A stretch of 64,000 nucleotides of DNA from Halodurantibacterium daqingensis (GTDB taxonomy: Bacteria; Pseudomonadota; Alphaproteobacteria; Rhodobacterales; Rhodobacteraceae), in NCBI RefSeq assembly GCF_042666235.1, contig NZ_JBHTFQ010000010.1, positions 45,746-109,745 of the forward strand, in the 5' to 3' direction. Below the pieces are notes generated by a model that was given only the letters and a program-made list of their open reading frames with translations, was not told the origin of the DNA and made no database searches. Of the stretch, positions 52,566-62,200 are shown one piece after another; position 1 is the stretch's first letter; every line of letters starts with the position of its first letter. Both the position numbers and the translations under genes were made by a program.

Positions 52566-53231
52566 TCAGCCAGTATCGACGCCGACGTCGGCGCGCAGGG
52601 TGTTGCCAGCCATGATACCCCGGTTCTCTGACAGGATGCGCTGCAAGAACCCGCTCAACGTTTCCAACCCGTCGTCTCGACTAATGGGTCGCCCCTTTGG
52701 CGCGAGCACCGAAAGCGTGATGATGCGGTCGCCGATGTCGATGAGTGCCCGCCAGTAGTCAGGCTCGAAGGCCGGGCCAGGTGCTGCACCGACGTCGCGC
52801 AGGCGCAGATAATAGGCGCCACCGCGGCTGAAATCCTCAAGTATGGTCACATCCGCCGCGCGGCCGGAACGTGCCAGCGCAGCCCGGCCGCCGTCCGAGC
52901 GGAAGTATTGCCCCAAGGCTGCTGCAGATTCCCGCACCTTCATCCCGCGGCCCGGAGCGGAGACGGCGGCTGTCAGCACTGCCGCCATATCGGGCTGCGG
53001 CAGGGCCGGATCCTGGGCAATGGCCGCGCAACTTCCCAAGACGACAAGCGCGCCCTCGGCCGTGTCGCGCGATGCCCCCAAATCCACGCAGTAGCCCCGG
53101 GGGCCGGCCACGATGATCAGACCCTCGGCGACGGCGACGCGCGCCGGCACATCGACGGAGGCGGCCTGCGGCACGCCCTCCATGCAGCCCGAAAGACCTA
53201 CTGCCGCGGCGAGCACCAGAGCGCGGGACAC
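52566..53231 (-). CDS. Putative lipoprotein of unknown function
   Basis: A 221-aa envelope protein from a GTG at 53231. The N-terminus MSRALVLAAAVGLSGCMEG is a textbook lipoprotein signal with lipobox LSGC (C16). The mature domain has a mixed alpha/beta pattern (YCVDLGASRDTAEGALVVLGSC and later VDIGDRIITLSVLAPKGRP) and two Cys. I do not recognise the family. The earlier ATG at 53273 gives a 14-residue extension that overlaps ilvD and spoils the signal peptide, so I prefer the GTG, 10 bp after the ilvD stop. It is probably in the ilvD transcript. Confidence 0.75.
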   Translation of the reverse strand: MSRALVLAAAVGLSGCMEGVPQAASVDVPARVAVAEGLIIVAGPRGYCVDLGASRDTAEGALVVLGSCAAIAQDPALPQPDMAAVLTAAVSAPGRGMKVRESAAALGQYFRSDGGRAALARSGRAADVTILEDFSRGGAYYLRLRDVGAAPGPAFEPDYWRALIDIGDRIITLSVLAPKGRPISRDDGLETLSGFLQRILSENRGIMAGNTLRADVGVDTG

Positions 53232-53241
53232 CGCCCGCTTC

Positions 53242-54975
53242 TCAGAGATCCATATAGACGTGAACTTCTGCATCGGCTCCGGGATGAGTAACGGCCCCCT
53301 TGCGGGTCGAGCCCACAAGCTGGGCATATTTCCATAGCGCACCCGAGGCATAGATGGTGGGCCGCGGCCCCTGCCATTGCGCCTTGCGTGCGGTCAGCTC
53401 GTCATCGGTCAGGGCGACCGAGATTTCGCCGGTGATCGCGTTGATCGTGATCATGTCTCCGTTCTGCAGGAGGGCGATCGGCCCGCCATGCGCTGCCTCG
53501 GGCCCCACGTGGCCGACACAGAATCCGCGTGTTGCACCGGAAAAGCGGCCATCGGTGATAAGCGCGACCTTCTTGCCCATTCCTTGCCCGGAAATGGCAG
53601 CGGTGGTTGCGAGCATTTCGCGCATGCCCGGGCCGCCAGCGGGCCCTTCGTTGCGGATGACCAGCACGTCGCCCGCCGCGTAGTCGCGGTTCTGAACGGC
53701 GGCGAAAGCGTCCTCTTCGCATTCGAACACCCGCGCCGGGCCGGTAAAGACCTGTTCCTGTTCGGACATGCCCGCGACCTTGACGATCGCGCCTTCGGGG
53801 GCAAGGTTGCCGCGCAGACCCACCACGCCACCGGTTCGGGTGATCGGCGTCGCGGCCGGATAGATCACGCGGCCATCCGCCTCGCGCGCGACAAGATCAA
53901 GATCCTCGCCGATCGTGCGGCCGGTTGCGGTGATGCAATCTTCGTGGATCAGCCCGGCTTTGCGCAGTTCCTTCATGACAACCGGAACGCCGCCGGCCTC
54001 GTAAAGATCCTTGGCAACGTATTTCCCGCCGGGTTTGAGATCCACGAAATAGGGGGTGTAGCGGAAAATGTCGCAGACGTCGAACAGATCGAAATCGATC
54101 CCCGCTTCGTGTGCGATTGCGGGCAGGTGTAGGCCTGCATTGGTCGAACCGCCGGTGCAGGCCACCACGCGGGCCGCGTTTTCCAGTGATTTCCGCGTGA
54201 CGATGTCGCGGGCGCGGATGTTCCGTTCGATCAGGTTCATAACCGCCACGCCCGACGCCTCGCCATACTGATCGCGGCTTTCGTAGGGGGCGGGCGCGCC
54301 CGAGGAATTGGGCAGCGCAAGGCCGATCGCCTCGGACACGCAGGCCATGGTATTGGCGGTGAACTGACCCCCGCAGGCGCCGGCGCTGGGGCAGGCGACG
54401 CGCTCGAGGATCGCAAGCTCGGCATCGCTGTAATTGCCTGCCTGATGCTTGCCCACAGCTTCGAACACGTCCTGAACCGTCACATCCTGGCCGTTCAGCC
54501 GCCCCGGCAGGATCGAGCCGCCATAGATGAACACCGACGGCACATTCAGCCGGACCATCGCCATCATCATGCCCGGCAGCGACTTGTCGCAACCTGCAAG
54601 ACCCACAAGCGCATCATAGCAATGGCCGCGGATCGTCAGTTCCACCGTATCGGCAATCGCCTCGCGCGAGGCGAGCGAGGAGCGCATGCCCTCGTGCCCC
54701 ATGGCGATGCCGTCGGTGACGGTGATCGTGGTAAACTCGCGCGGAGTGCCGCCGCCTTTCTTTACGCCCATCTTCACCGCCTGCGCCTGTCGGTTCAGCG
54801 CGATATTGCAGGGCGCGGCCTCGTTCCAGCAGGTCGCGACGCCAACCCAGGGCTGGTGGATCTCCTCCTCGGTGATGCCCATCGCATAGAAATAGGACCG
54901 GTGCGGCGCGCGCGCCGGGCCTTCGGTGACATGGCGACTGGGCAGGCGGGATTTGTCAAAGCGCGACTGCGACAT
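53242..54975 (-). CDS. ilvD: Dihydroxy-acid dehydratase
   Basis: The Fe-S lyase that makes 2-keto acids in isoleucine and valine synthesis. The 577-aa protein has the cluster Cys in GLAGCDKSLPG and CPSAGACGG, and CTGGSTNAGLHLPA. The C-terminal active-site segment is TDGRFSGATRGFCVGHVGPEA. The ATG at 54975 (MSQSRFDKSRLP) fits family N-termini, and the 46-codon upstream extension is rejected. Confidence 0.97.
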   Translation of the reverse strand: MSQSRFDKSRLPSRHVTEGPARAPHRSYFYAMGITEEEIHQPWVGVATCWNEAAPCNIALNRQAQAVKMGVKKGGGTPREFTTITVTDGIAMGHEGMRSSLASREAIADTVELTIRGHCYDALVGLAGCDKSLPGMMMAMVRLNVPSVFIYGGSILPGRLNGQDVTVQDVFEAVGKHQAGNYSDAELAILERVACPSAGACGGQFTANTMACVSEAIGLALPNSSGAPAPYESRDQYGEASGVAVMNLIERNIRARDIVTRKSLENAARVVACTGGSTNAGLHLPAIAHEAGIDFDLFDVCDIFRYTPYFVDLKPGGKYVAKDLYEAGGVPVVMKELRKAGLIHEDCITATGRTIGEDLDLVAREADGRVIYPAATPITRTGGVVGLRGNLAPEGAIVKVAGMSEQEQVFTGPARVFECEEDAFAAVQNRDYAAGDVLVIRNEGPAGGPGMREMLATTAAISGQGMGKKVALITDGRFSGATRGFCVGHVGPEAAHGGPIALLQNGDMITINAITGEISVALTDDELTARKAQWQGPRPTIYASGALWKYAQLVGSTRKGAVTHPGADAEVHVYMDL

Positions 54976-55100
54976 GGCTGGCTCCGGAATGGCTGTCCTT
55001 GGCCTCTGGATAGGCGACCGGGCCCGGGTTAACAAGCCGGATCGGCCCGTCGCATTGCCCGACGCCTCCGGCGCGCCTAGATGTGACGAAAGGAAAACGC

Positions 55101-55991
55101 ATGACCGCTTCAATGCCCGCCCGTCTGACGTCCCCCGCCTTTTCGGCCTATGTCGCGCCCGCGCGGGGGCGGGCGCAGCTGTGGCGCACGCTGCTGGGTG
55201 TCATTCTCATTCTGGGAATCTATGCCGGACTCCTGGCGCTGTTCCTTCTGGCGATCGACCGATGGTACGGCCCGGGCGCCGAGCGGCTGCTGCAGGCCCG
55301 CAGCCCGGTCGGCACGGTTCTGGTGCTGGCCACCTTCCTGGGCATGGCGCTTGGGCCGGTTCTCGCGGTTGTCATCCTGCACCGACGCCGCCCGCTGACG
55401 CTGATCGGCCCACTCCGGCCCGCGCTGCGCGATTTCTGCATTACTGCGGGCGTCGTGCTGGCGCTGTCGCTTGTGTGGATGCTGCTTCCGGGCGGCCCGC
55501 CCCTTGAGCGGAAGCTGGATCTGGGCCTCTGGTTTCAGTTCCTTCCGCTGGCGCTGCTGGGCATCCTGGTGCAGACCGGCGCCGAGGAGCTTGTGTTTCG
55601 CGGATATCTGCAGCAGCAACTTGCGGCACGTTTTGCGACGCCATTGGCCTGGATGGTGCTGCCGTCGGTTCTGTTCGGGCTGCTGCATTACGATCCGCAG
55701 ACGATGGGGGGCAATGCATGGCTGATCGTGGCAGCGACCGCGCTGTTCGGCCTGATTGCCGCGGATCTGACCGCGCGCACCGGCACGTTGGGCGCGGCCT
55801 GGGGGCTGCATCTTGCGAACAATGCGGTGGCGCTTCTGTTCATCTCGGCCGAAGGTCCCTTGGACGGACTTTCTCTGTGGACCTATCCGTTTTCGCAGCA
55901 TGATGTGGCCGCCATGCGGCCCTTGCTTCTGCTCGACATGGCCGGGTTGGTGCTGATCTGGGCGCTTGCGCGCCGTGCCCTGCGCCGCTGA
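55101..55991 (+). CDS. CPBP family intramembrane metalloprotease (Abi/RCE1-like)
   Basis: A 296-aa multi-helix inner-membrane protein. It has all three motifs of the CAAX protease/bacteriocin-processing family: TGAEELVFRGYLQQQL (EE-x3-R), FGLLHYDPQ (motif 2 His) and WGLHLANNAVAL (motif 3 His). Substrates are unknown. Such proteins can mature peptides or give bacteriocin immunity, but there is no bacteriocin gene nearby. The ATG at 55101 has AAAGGAAAACGC upstream. Confidence 0.9.
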   Translation: MTASMPARLTSPAFSAYVAPARGRAQLWRTLLGVILILGIYAGLLALFLLAIDRWYGPGAERLLQARSPVGTVLVLATFLGMALGPVLAVVILHRRRPLTLIGPLRPALRDFCITAGVVLALSLVWMLLPGGPPLERKLDLGLWFQFLPLALLGILVQTGAEELVFRGYLQQQLAARFATPLAWMVLPSVLFGLLHYDPQTMGGNAWLIVAATALFGLIAADLTARTGTLGAAWGLHLANNAVALLFISAEGPLDGLSLWTYPFSQHDVAAMRPLLLLDMAGLVLIWALARRALRR

Positions 55992-56052
55992 TTGCATTCC
56001 CGGCCCTTGCGCCTTATCTGAGGGACCAAACAGGATCAAAGGTCGCCGCCGC

Positions 56053-57024
56053 ATGAACTGGATCACGAATTACGTCCGCCCCAAGATCAACTCGTTGTTC
56101 TCGCGTCGCGAGGTGCCCGAGAATCTGTGGACGAAATGCCCTGAGTGCGGAACGATGCTGTTCCACCGCGAACTGGCCGACAATCTGAATGTCTGCAGCA
56201 ACTGCGACCATCACATGGGCATCACGCCCCGGGCGCGTTTCGTCGCGCTGTTCGACGGCGGGATCTTCAACGAGGTGAAAGTCCCCGAGCCGGTGACTGA
56301 CCCGCTGCAGTTCCGGGATCAGAAGAAGTATCCCGACCGCATGAAGGCGGCGCAGAAATCCACCGGCGAGAAAGAGGCGATGCTGGTCGCCGAAGGCGAG
56401 ATCGGGCGCACGCCGATTGTCGCAGCGGCGCAGGATTTCAGCTTCATGGGCGGCTCGATGGGCATGTATGTCGGAAATGCGATCATCGCCGCCGCCGAAC
56501 GCGCCGTATTGCTGAAACGCCCGCTCGTACTGTTTTCCGCAGCCGGTGGGGCACGGATGCAGGAAGGTATCCTGTCGCTGATGCAGATGCCGCGGACCAC
56601 GGTAGCCGTGCAGATGCTGAAAGAGGCCGGTCTGCCCTATATCGTGGTGCTGACCCATCCGACGACCGGCGGCGTCACGGCATCCTATGCGATGCTGGGC
56701 GATGTCCAGATTGCCGAACCCAATGCGTTGATCTGCTTTGCCGGGCCTCGGGTGATCGAGCAGACCATCCGCGAGAAACTGCCCGAGGGCTTCCAGCGGG
56801 CCGAATATCTGCTGGATCACGGAATGCTCGATCGCGTCACCCATCGCAAGGCCCTCCGGGATGAGCTTGTGACCATTCTGCGGATGCTGACGAACCAGCC
56901 GCCTGTCGTGGTGGCCGATCTTCCGGCGCCTGCGTCCGACGCCGCGCCCGAGCTTGCCGCACCGGCCGAGCCCGCACCGCAACCGGCCGCGGACGAGATT
57001 GCGGCCAACGACGCCAAGCCATGA
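56053..57024 (+). CDS. accD: Acetyl-CoA carboxylase carboxyltransferase subunit beta
   Basis: Transfers the carboxyl group from biotin to acetyl-CoA in the first step of fatty acid synthesis. The 323-aa protein has a zinc ribbon KCPECGTML...NVCSNC (C-x2-C-x15-C-x2-C) and the carboxyltransferase fold (FSFMGGSMGMYVGNAI, FSAAGGARMQEGI, THPTTGGVTASYAMLGD). An Ala/Pro-rich tail (about 285-323) extends beyond the core. It is coupled to folC by ATGA, a classical accD-folC pair. Confidence 0.97.
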   Translation: MNWITNYVRPKINSLFSRREVPENLWTKCPECGTMLFHRELADNLNVCSNCDHHMGITPRARFVALFDGGIFNEVKVPEPVTDPLQFRDQKKYPDRMKAAQKSTGEKEAMLVAEGEIGRTPIVAAAQDFSFMGGSMGMYVGNAIIAAAERAVLLKRPLVLFSAAGGARMQEGILSLMQMPRTTVAVQMLKEAGLPYIVVLTHPTTGGVTASYAMLGDVQIAEPNALICFAGPRVIEQTIREKLPEGFQRAEYLLDHGMLDRVTHRKALRDELVTILRMLTNQPPVVVADLPAPASDAAPELAAPAEPAPQPAADEIAANDAKP

Positions 57025-58295
57025 GCGCGCCCTCATCCGACATCATCCTGCAACGGATGATGTCGCTTCACCCAAAGATCATCGACCTGACGCTGGAACG
57101 CGTCTGGCGCCTGCTGGCCAGCCTTGGCCATCCCGAAAAGGCGCTGCCGCCGGTGATCCATATCGCCGGCACCAACGGCAAGGGATCGACCCAGGCGATG
57201 ATACGCGCCGGGCTCGAGGCGGCGGGCAAGCGCGTCCATGCCTATACCTCGCCGCATCTTGTGCGGTTCCACGAACGGATCCGGCTGGCCGGAGAGCTTG
57301 TGTCCGAACCCGCGCTGTCGGCGCTGTTGGATGAATGCGAGACCGCGAATGGCGGCGAGGGCATCACCTATTTCGAGATCACGACCTGCGCTGCCCTGCT
57401 GGCCTTTGCGCGTTGCCCCGCGGATTACACGCTGCTCGAGGTCGGGCTTGGCGGGCGTCTGGATGCCACCAATGTGGTGGAGCGTCCGGCCCTGACGGTA
57501 ATTACCCCGGTGTCGCTGGATCATCAGCAGTATCTGGGTGAAACGCTGCCGGAAATCGCCGCTGAAAAGGCGGGAATCATCAAGCGCGACGTTCCCTGTG
57601 TCGTCGGTCCGCAGGATGATGCCGCCCTTGCGGTGATCGAACGGACTGCCGCGCGCCTTGGCGCGCCGCTGCTGGCATATGGCCAGAACTGGCATGTCTG
57701 GGAAGAACGCGACCGGCTTGTCTTTCAGGATGAAAACGGCCTTCTGGACTTGCCGTTGCCGAACCTGCCGGGTGCGCATCAGGTGCAGAACGCCGGCGCA
57801 GCGGTTGCCGCGCTTCGGCACCTCGGCCTGGACGAGGTCGCATGCGCGGCGGCCGTATCGCAGGCAGAATGGCCGGCCCGGATGCAGCGGCTGCGGCGCG
57901 GACCGCTTGCCGAGAGCGCACCGCAGGCCGAGTTGTGGCTTGACGGGGGGCACAACCCATCGGCGGGCGAGGCTTTGGCCGCCACTCTGGCGCGGATGCC
58001 TGCCCGGAACACCCGGCTGATCTGCGGGATGCTGAACACCAAGGATATTGCCGGCTACCTTCGTCCGCTCGCAGCTCATGCCGACCGGCTTTACGCCGTG
58101 TCGATCCCGGGTGAAACCGCAACGCTGAGCGCGGATGACACGCGTGTCGCGGCCAAGGCTGCGGGGATCACCGCAGAGACCGCCCGCTCGGTGTCCGAGG
58201 CGCTGGCGCGGATCGTTGCAGATGATCCGGCCGCGCGGGTTCTGATCTGTGGCTCGCTTTACCTGGCCGGATCGGTTCTGCGCGACAACGGCTAG
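57021..58295 (+). CDS. folC: Bifunctional folylpolyglutamate synthase/dihydrofolate synthase
   Basis: Adds glutamate to dihydropteroate and folates. The 424-aa Mur-ligase-type ATPase has the P-loop HIAGTNGKGSTQAM, the folate-binding YTSPHLVRFHERI, the Mg-binding VGLGGRLDATNV and the C-terminal domain signature LWLDGGHNPSAGEAL. Its stop overlaps the zapE stop on the other strand (both within ctag). Confidence 0.96.
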   Translation: MSAPSSDIILQRMMSLHPKIIDLTLERVWRLLASLGHPEKALPPVIHIAGTNGKGSTQAMIRAGLEAAGKRVHAYTSPHLVRFHERIRLAGELVSEPALSALLDECETANGGEGITYFEITTCAALLAFARCPADYTLLEVGLGGRLDATNVVERPALTVITPVSLDHQQYLGETLPEIAAEKAGIIKRDVPCVVGPQDDAALAVIERTAARLGAPLLAYGQNWHVWEERDRLVFQDENGLLDLPLPNLPGAHQVQNAGAAVAALRHLGLDEVACAAAVSQAEWPARMQRLRRGPLAESAPQAELWLDGGHNPSAGEALAATLARMPARNTRLICGMLNTKDIAGYLRPLAAHADRLYAVSIPGETATLSADDTRVAAKAAGITAETARSVSEALARIVADDPAARVLICGSLYLAGSVLRDNG

Positions 58296-59371
58296 GAGGC
58301 CCAGTCCGCCGCCTGCATTTCGCGCAGGCGGCTGGCGGTGCGCTCGAACTCGAAGCTGCCAGTGCCTTCGTTGTAAAGCCGTTCGGGACTGTCGGCGGCG
58401 CTGGCGACAAGACGGACCTTCGCCTCGTAAAGCGCGTCGATCAGGGTGACGAAGCGCTTCGCTTCGTTGAAATTGCTGGCCGAAAGGCGCGGGATATCCT
58501 CGATCACCAGAAGCCGCACTGCCTCGGCGATGGCCAGGTAATCGGCCGGGCCCAGGGGCTGACCACAGAGGTCCCAGAACGAGGCCCGCGCGATGCCGTT
58601 GTGAAAGGCGGGCAGGCGCACTTTCCTTCCCTTGACCGTCAGGTCAAGCGGTCCGGCCGGTTCCGGCACCAGATCGGCCCAGATCGCATCGATTGCCTTG
58701 CGGGCAGCCGCGCCCGCAGGCGTGAAATAGACCTGCGCCCCACTGAGCCTGTCCTGCCGATAGTCCGTGTCGCTGTCGAGCGCGTGCACATGCATCCGCT
58801 CTTTCAGAAGGCCGATGAAAGGCAGGAAGATCGCGCGGTTCAACCCGTCCTTGTAAAGATCATTTGGGGGCCGGTTGGAGGTGGTCACCACCACCACGCC
58901 CGCATCGAAGAGCATCTGGAACAGGCGCCCCACGATCATCGCATCGGTGATGTCGGTGATCTGCATTTCGTCAAAGCACAGCAGCCGCAGGTCCGACGCA
59001 ACCTGTTGTGCTACCGGGGCAAGCGCATCATCCACCCCCTGCTGGCGGGCGGCGTGCATTCCGGCGTGGATTTCCTGCATGAATGCGTGGAAATGCACCC
59101 GGCGCTTGCCGGGGATGTCCACGGCTTCGGTGAACAGATCCATGAGCATGGACTTGCCGCGTCCGACACCTCCCCAGAGGTAAAGCCCTTTCGGCGGCGG
59201 GGACTTGCGCGACAGAAGCCCTGTCAGGAAGCCTCGACGCTGCGCCGCGCGGTCCTGAAGGCCCTGACGGAGTGTTTCCATAAGGGGCAGGACGGCACGT
59301 TGGGCGGGGTCGGGGCGCAGCGCGCCTTGGGCCACCCGGGCATCATAGATCTCGATCAGGCTCTGGCTCAT
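58292..59371 (-). CDS. zapE: Cell division protein ZapE (AFG1-like ATPase)
   Basis: A 359-aa P-loop ATPase that associates with the Z-ring or acts in protein quality control. Walker A is LWGGVGRGKSMLMD, Walker B LLCFDEMQITD and sensor I VVTTSNRPPNDLYKDGL. The C-terminal DIPRL...ALYEAKVRLVASA region is family-specific. I use the ATG at 59371 (MSQSLIEIYDARV). It has no strong ribosome binding site. The long open frame beyond it is antisense to the MFS gene. Confidence 0.94.
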   Translation of the reverse strand: MSQSLIEIYDARVAQGALRPDPAQRAVLPLMETLRQGLQDRAAQRRGFLTGLLSRKSPPPKGLYLWGGVGRGKSMLMDLFTEAVDIPGKRRVHFHAFMQEIHAGMHAARQQGVDDALAPVAQQVASDLRLLCFDEMQITDITDAMIVGRLFQMLFDAGVVVVTTSNRPPNDLYKDGLNRAIFLPFIGLLKERMHVHALDSDTDYRQDRLSGAQVYFTPAGAAARKAIDAIWADLVPEPAGPLDLTVKGRKVRLPAFHNGIARASFWDLCGQPLGPADYLAIAEAVRLLVIEDIPRLSASNFNEAKRFVTLIDALYEAKVRLVASAADSPERLYNEGTGSFEFERTASRLREMQAADWAS

Positions 59372-59518
59372 GCCGGCTGCATAGCGCCGCGCGTCGGGGT
59401 TTGGAAGCCGCCCATCACGACTCGCGATGAGAAGCTGCAGAAATTCGCGGTTGACCTTGCCCTGCGATCGGCGAAACCTGCCGGGCGCGCGGAAATGCCG
59501 CGTGCAGGAGTTCTTGCA

Positions 59519-60784
59519 ATGCCGCAAAGCCACCGCGCCCCGCTGTTCACCCCCGTCCTGATCGGCGGTTGCATCATCATCATGCTGAGTTTCGCGGTGC
59601 GGGCCAGCTTTGGCGTGTTCCAGATCCCGATTGCGGAGGAATACGGCTGGGCGCGGGCCGAGTTCAGCCTGGCAATCGCGATCCAGAACCTTGCCTGGGG
59701 CTTTGGCCAGCCGATTTTCGGCGCGCTTGCCGAAAAGTTCGGTGACCGGCGTGCAATCGTCGCGGGGGCGCTGACCTATGCGGCGGGGCTGGTGCTTTCG
59801 GCTTATGCAGTGACGCCAGGTCAGCATCAGATGCTCGAAATTCTTGTCGGATTCGGCATCGCAGGCACTGGTTTCGGTGTTGTGCTTGCAGTGGTGGGCC
59901 GCGCAGCCTCGGATGAAAACCGCTCTGTTGCGCTGGGCATTGCAACGGCGGCGGGTTCGGCCGGGCAGGTTTTCGGCGCACCGGTTGCCGAGGCCCTGCT
60001 GGGACTGTTCAGCTGGCAAGCCGTGTTTCTGATCTTTGCCGGCGTCATTCTGGCCTCGCTTCTTGCGCTGCCGATGATGCGAAGCCCCGCACCGGCAAGC
60101 CGCGCCACGCTGGAAGAAAGCATGGGCAGCGTCCTTGTGCGCGCCTGCCGCGATCCTTCCTTCACGCTGATTTTCCTTGGCTTCTTTTCCTGTGGCTATC
60201 AGCTTGCCTTCATCACGGCGCATTTTCCGGCCTTTGTCACCGAGATGTGCGCGGGCATCGATCCCGCCGGCATGCTCGCCTCGCTGGGCGTGTCCTCGAC
60301 ACAGACGCTGGGTGCCGTGGCGATATCGCTGATCGGCCTTGCCAATATCGGCGGCACGATCTTCGCGGGCTGGCTTGGAAAACGCTACAGCCGCAAATAC
60401 CTGCTGGCCGGGATCTATGCGGCGCGAACGGTGGTGGCAGGGGTGTTCATCCTGATGCCGATCACGCCCGGATCGGTCATCCTTTTCTCGGTGGCGATGG
60501 GCAGTCTCTGGCTGGCGACGGTGCCCCTGACCTCGGGACTGGTCGCGCATATCTACGGGCTGCGCTACATGGGCACGCTTTATGGCCTTGTGTTCTTCAG
60601 TCACCAGCTGGGCTCGTTCCTCGGGGTGTGGCTGGGTGGCCGCATGTATGACATCACGGGCGATTACACGCTGGTCTGGTGGATCGGGGTCGGCGTGGGG
60701 GCCTTTTCGGCGCTGGTGCATCTTCCTGTGCGCGAACGCCCGATGGAGGCGCTTGCCCTTTCCCCCGCCGTGCCGGCCCGTTAG
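59519..60784 (+). CDS. Major facilitator superfamily transporter
   Basis: A 421-aa protein with twelve predicted helices in two sixes. The first loop has GALAEKFGDRRAIV, the MFS motif A (G-x3-D-R-x-G-R-R type), and the second half has GWLGKRYSRKYLL. FGVFQIPIAEEYGWARAEFSLAIA is typical of the oxalate/formate and monocarboxylate-like MFS group. The substrate cannot be read. The ATG at 59519 follows GCAGGAG. Confidence 0.9.
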   Translation: MPQSHRAPLFTPVLIGGCIIIMLSFAVRASFGVFQIPIAEEYGWARAEFSLAIAIQNLAWGFGQPIFGALAEKFGDRRAIVAGALTYAAGLVLSAYAVTPGQHQMLEILVGFGIAGTGFGVVLAVVGRAASDENRSVALGIATAAGSAGQVFGAPVAEALLGLFSWQAVFLIFAGVILASLLALPMMRSPAPASRATLEESMGSVLVRACRDPSFTLIFLGFFSCGYQLAFITAHFPAFVTEMCAGIDPAGMLASLGVSSTQTLGAVAISLIGLANIGGTIFAGWLGKRYSRKYLLAGIYAARTVVAGVFILMPITPGSVILFSVAMGSLWLATVPLTSGLVAHIYGLRYMGTLYGLVFFSHQLGSFLGVWLGGRMYDITGDYTLVWWIGVGVGAFSALVHLPVRERPMEALALSPAVPAR

Positions 60785-60814
60785 GCTGACCGCAAAACCT
60801 GCAAGGAATATCCG

Positions 60815-62200
60815 ATGACGTTTATCTTCGCGCCCGCTGATGCCGCATCATTGCCGCTACATGTGGTTGCCGCCGATCAGTTTGAAGACTGGGTCGCCAG
60901 GCGCAGCACCGCCGAGCGCAACTGGCTGACAGGCTGCGGATTTTCTGCCGGCGCCGGGGAGTTGTGCCTGCTGCCGGGTGCCGAGGGGGCGATCGCAGGC
61001 GCGGTGGCGGGGCTTGGCACTGCGCGCGATCAGGCCCGCGGCCGCTTTGTCCTGGCGCGGGCCGCGGCGCGCCTGCCGGAAGGAAACTGGCATCTTGTTC
61101 ACGATCTTCCGTCCGTGGCGCTGCAGGAAGCGGCGCTGGGCTGGCTTCTGCAGGGCTATCGGTTTGACCGTTATGCCAAGGCGGCGCCGTTGCGCGCGCG
61201 ACTGGTCGCCCCGGATGGCGTCGATGCAGCGCGGATCGAGGCCTTGGCCGCCGGCGAGGTATTGACACGCGACCTGATCAACACGCCCGCCAGCGACATG
61301 GGCCCGCAAGAGCTTGAGGAGGCCTTCCTTGGCCTTGCCCGGCAGTTCGACGCGCGGACGAATGTCATTCGCGGCGATGATCTGCTTGCGCAGAATTTCC
61401 CGATGATCCACGCCGTCGGGCGTGCATCGGTGCGCGCGCCGCGCCTTCTGGACATGCGTTGGGGGTCGGCGGGGCCGCTGGTCACGCTTGTGGGCAAGGG
61501 GGTCTGTTTTGATACCGGGGGGCTTGATCTGAAGCCCTCGGCCTCGATGGGGTTGATGAAGAAGGACATGGGCGGCGCCGCGACTGTTCTTGGCCTCGCG
61601 CAGATGATCATGGCCCTGCGGCTGCCGCTGCGGCTGCGCGTGCTGGTTCCTGCCGTTGAAAACGCGGTTGCCGGCAATGCGATGCGCCCGCAGGACATTC
61701 TCACCTCGCGCAAGGGTCTGACCGTCGAGATCAACAATACCGATGCCGAGGGTCGGCTGGTTCTGGCTGACGCGCTTGCCCTGGCAGATGAGGAAAAACC
61801 CGATCTGCTGGTTTCCATGGCCACGCTGACCGGGGCGGCGCGTGTGGCTGTCGGTCCCGATCTCGCGCCCTATTACACCGATGATGCGCAGCTTGCCGCG
61901 GCGCTGGAGGCCGAGGCTCCGGCAGCTTGCGATCCGGTCTGGAGGCTGCCGTTCTGGTCCCCTTACGAAACGATGATCGAGCCCGGAATCGCCGATCTCG
62001 ACAATGCGCCGAAGGGTGGCTTTGCCGGGTCGATCACCGCCGCCCTGTTCCTGCGCCGCTTTGTCGAGGCGAGCCCGCGCTACGTTCATTTCGACATCTA
62101 TGGCTGGCAACCCAGCGATGCCCCGGCCCGCCCCAAGGGCGGTGTGGGGCAGGGGGCGCGGGCACTGCTTGCAGCACTGCCACGGGTTCTTGACCTGTGA
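60815..62200 (+). CDS. Leucyl aminopeptidase family protein (M17)
   Basis: A 461-aa metalloexopeptidase. The C-terminal catalytic domain has the metal-site signature NNTDAEGRLVLADAL, VGKGVCFDTGGLDLKPSASM with the conserved Lys/Asp ligands, and KKDMGGAA. The N-terminal domain is shorter than in PepA, as in the PepB-like group. It is coupled to the NlpC/P60 gene by GTGA, suggesting joint work on cell-wall or cytosolic peptides. Confidence 0.94.
   Translation: MTFIFAPADAASLPLHVVAADQFEDWVARRSTAERNWLTGCGFSAGAGELCLLPGAEGAIAGAVAGLGTARDQARGRFVLARAAARLPEGNWHLVHDLPSVALQEAALGWLLQGYRFDRYAKAAPLRARLVAPDGVDAARIEALAAGEVLTRDLINTPASDMGPQELEEAFLGLARQFDARTNVIRGDDLLAQNFPMIHAVGRASVRAPRLLDMRWGSAGPLVTLVGKGVCFDTGGLDLKPSASMGLMKKDMGGAATVLGLAQMIMALRLPLRLRVLVPAVENAVAGNAMRPQDILTSRKGLTVEINNTDAEGRLVLADALALADEEKPDLLVSMATLTGAARVAVGPDLAPYYTDDAQLAAALEAEAPAACDPVWRLPFWSPYETMIEPGIADLDNAPKGGFAGSITAALFLRRFVEASPRYVHFDIYGWQPSDAPARPKGGVGQGARALLAALPRVLDL

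Noticed and set aside
55101..55991. CPBP protease as an abortive-infection (phage defence) gene
   Set aside because: The family is often labelled Abi, but the context is accD-folC housekeeping and there are no other defence genes.
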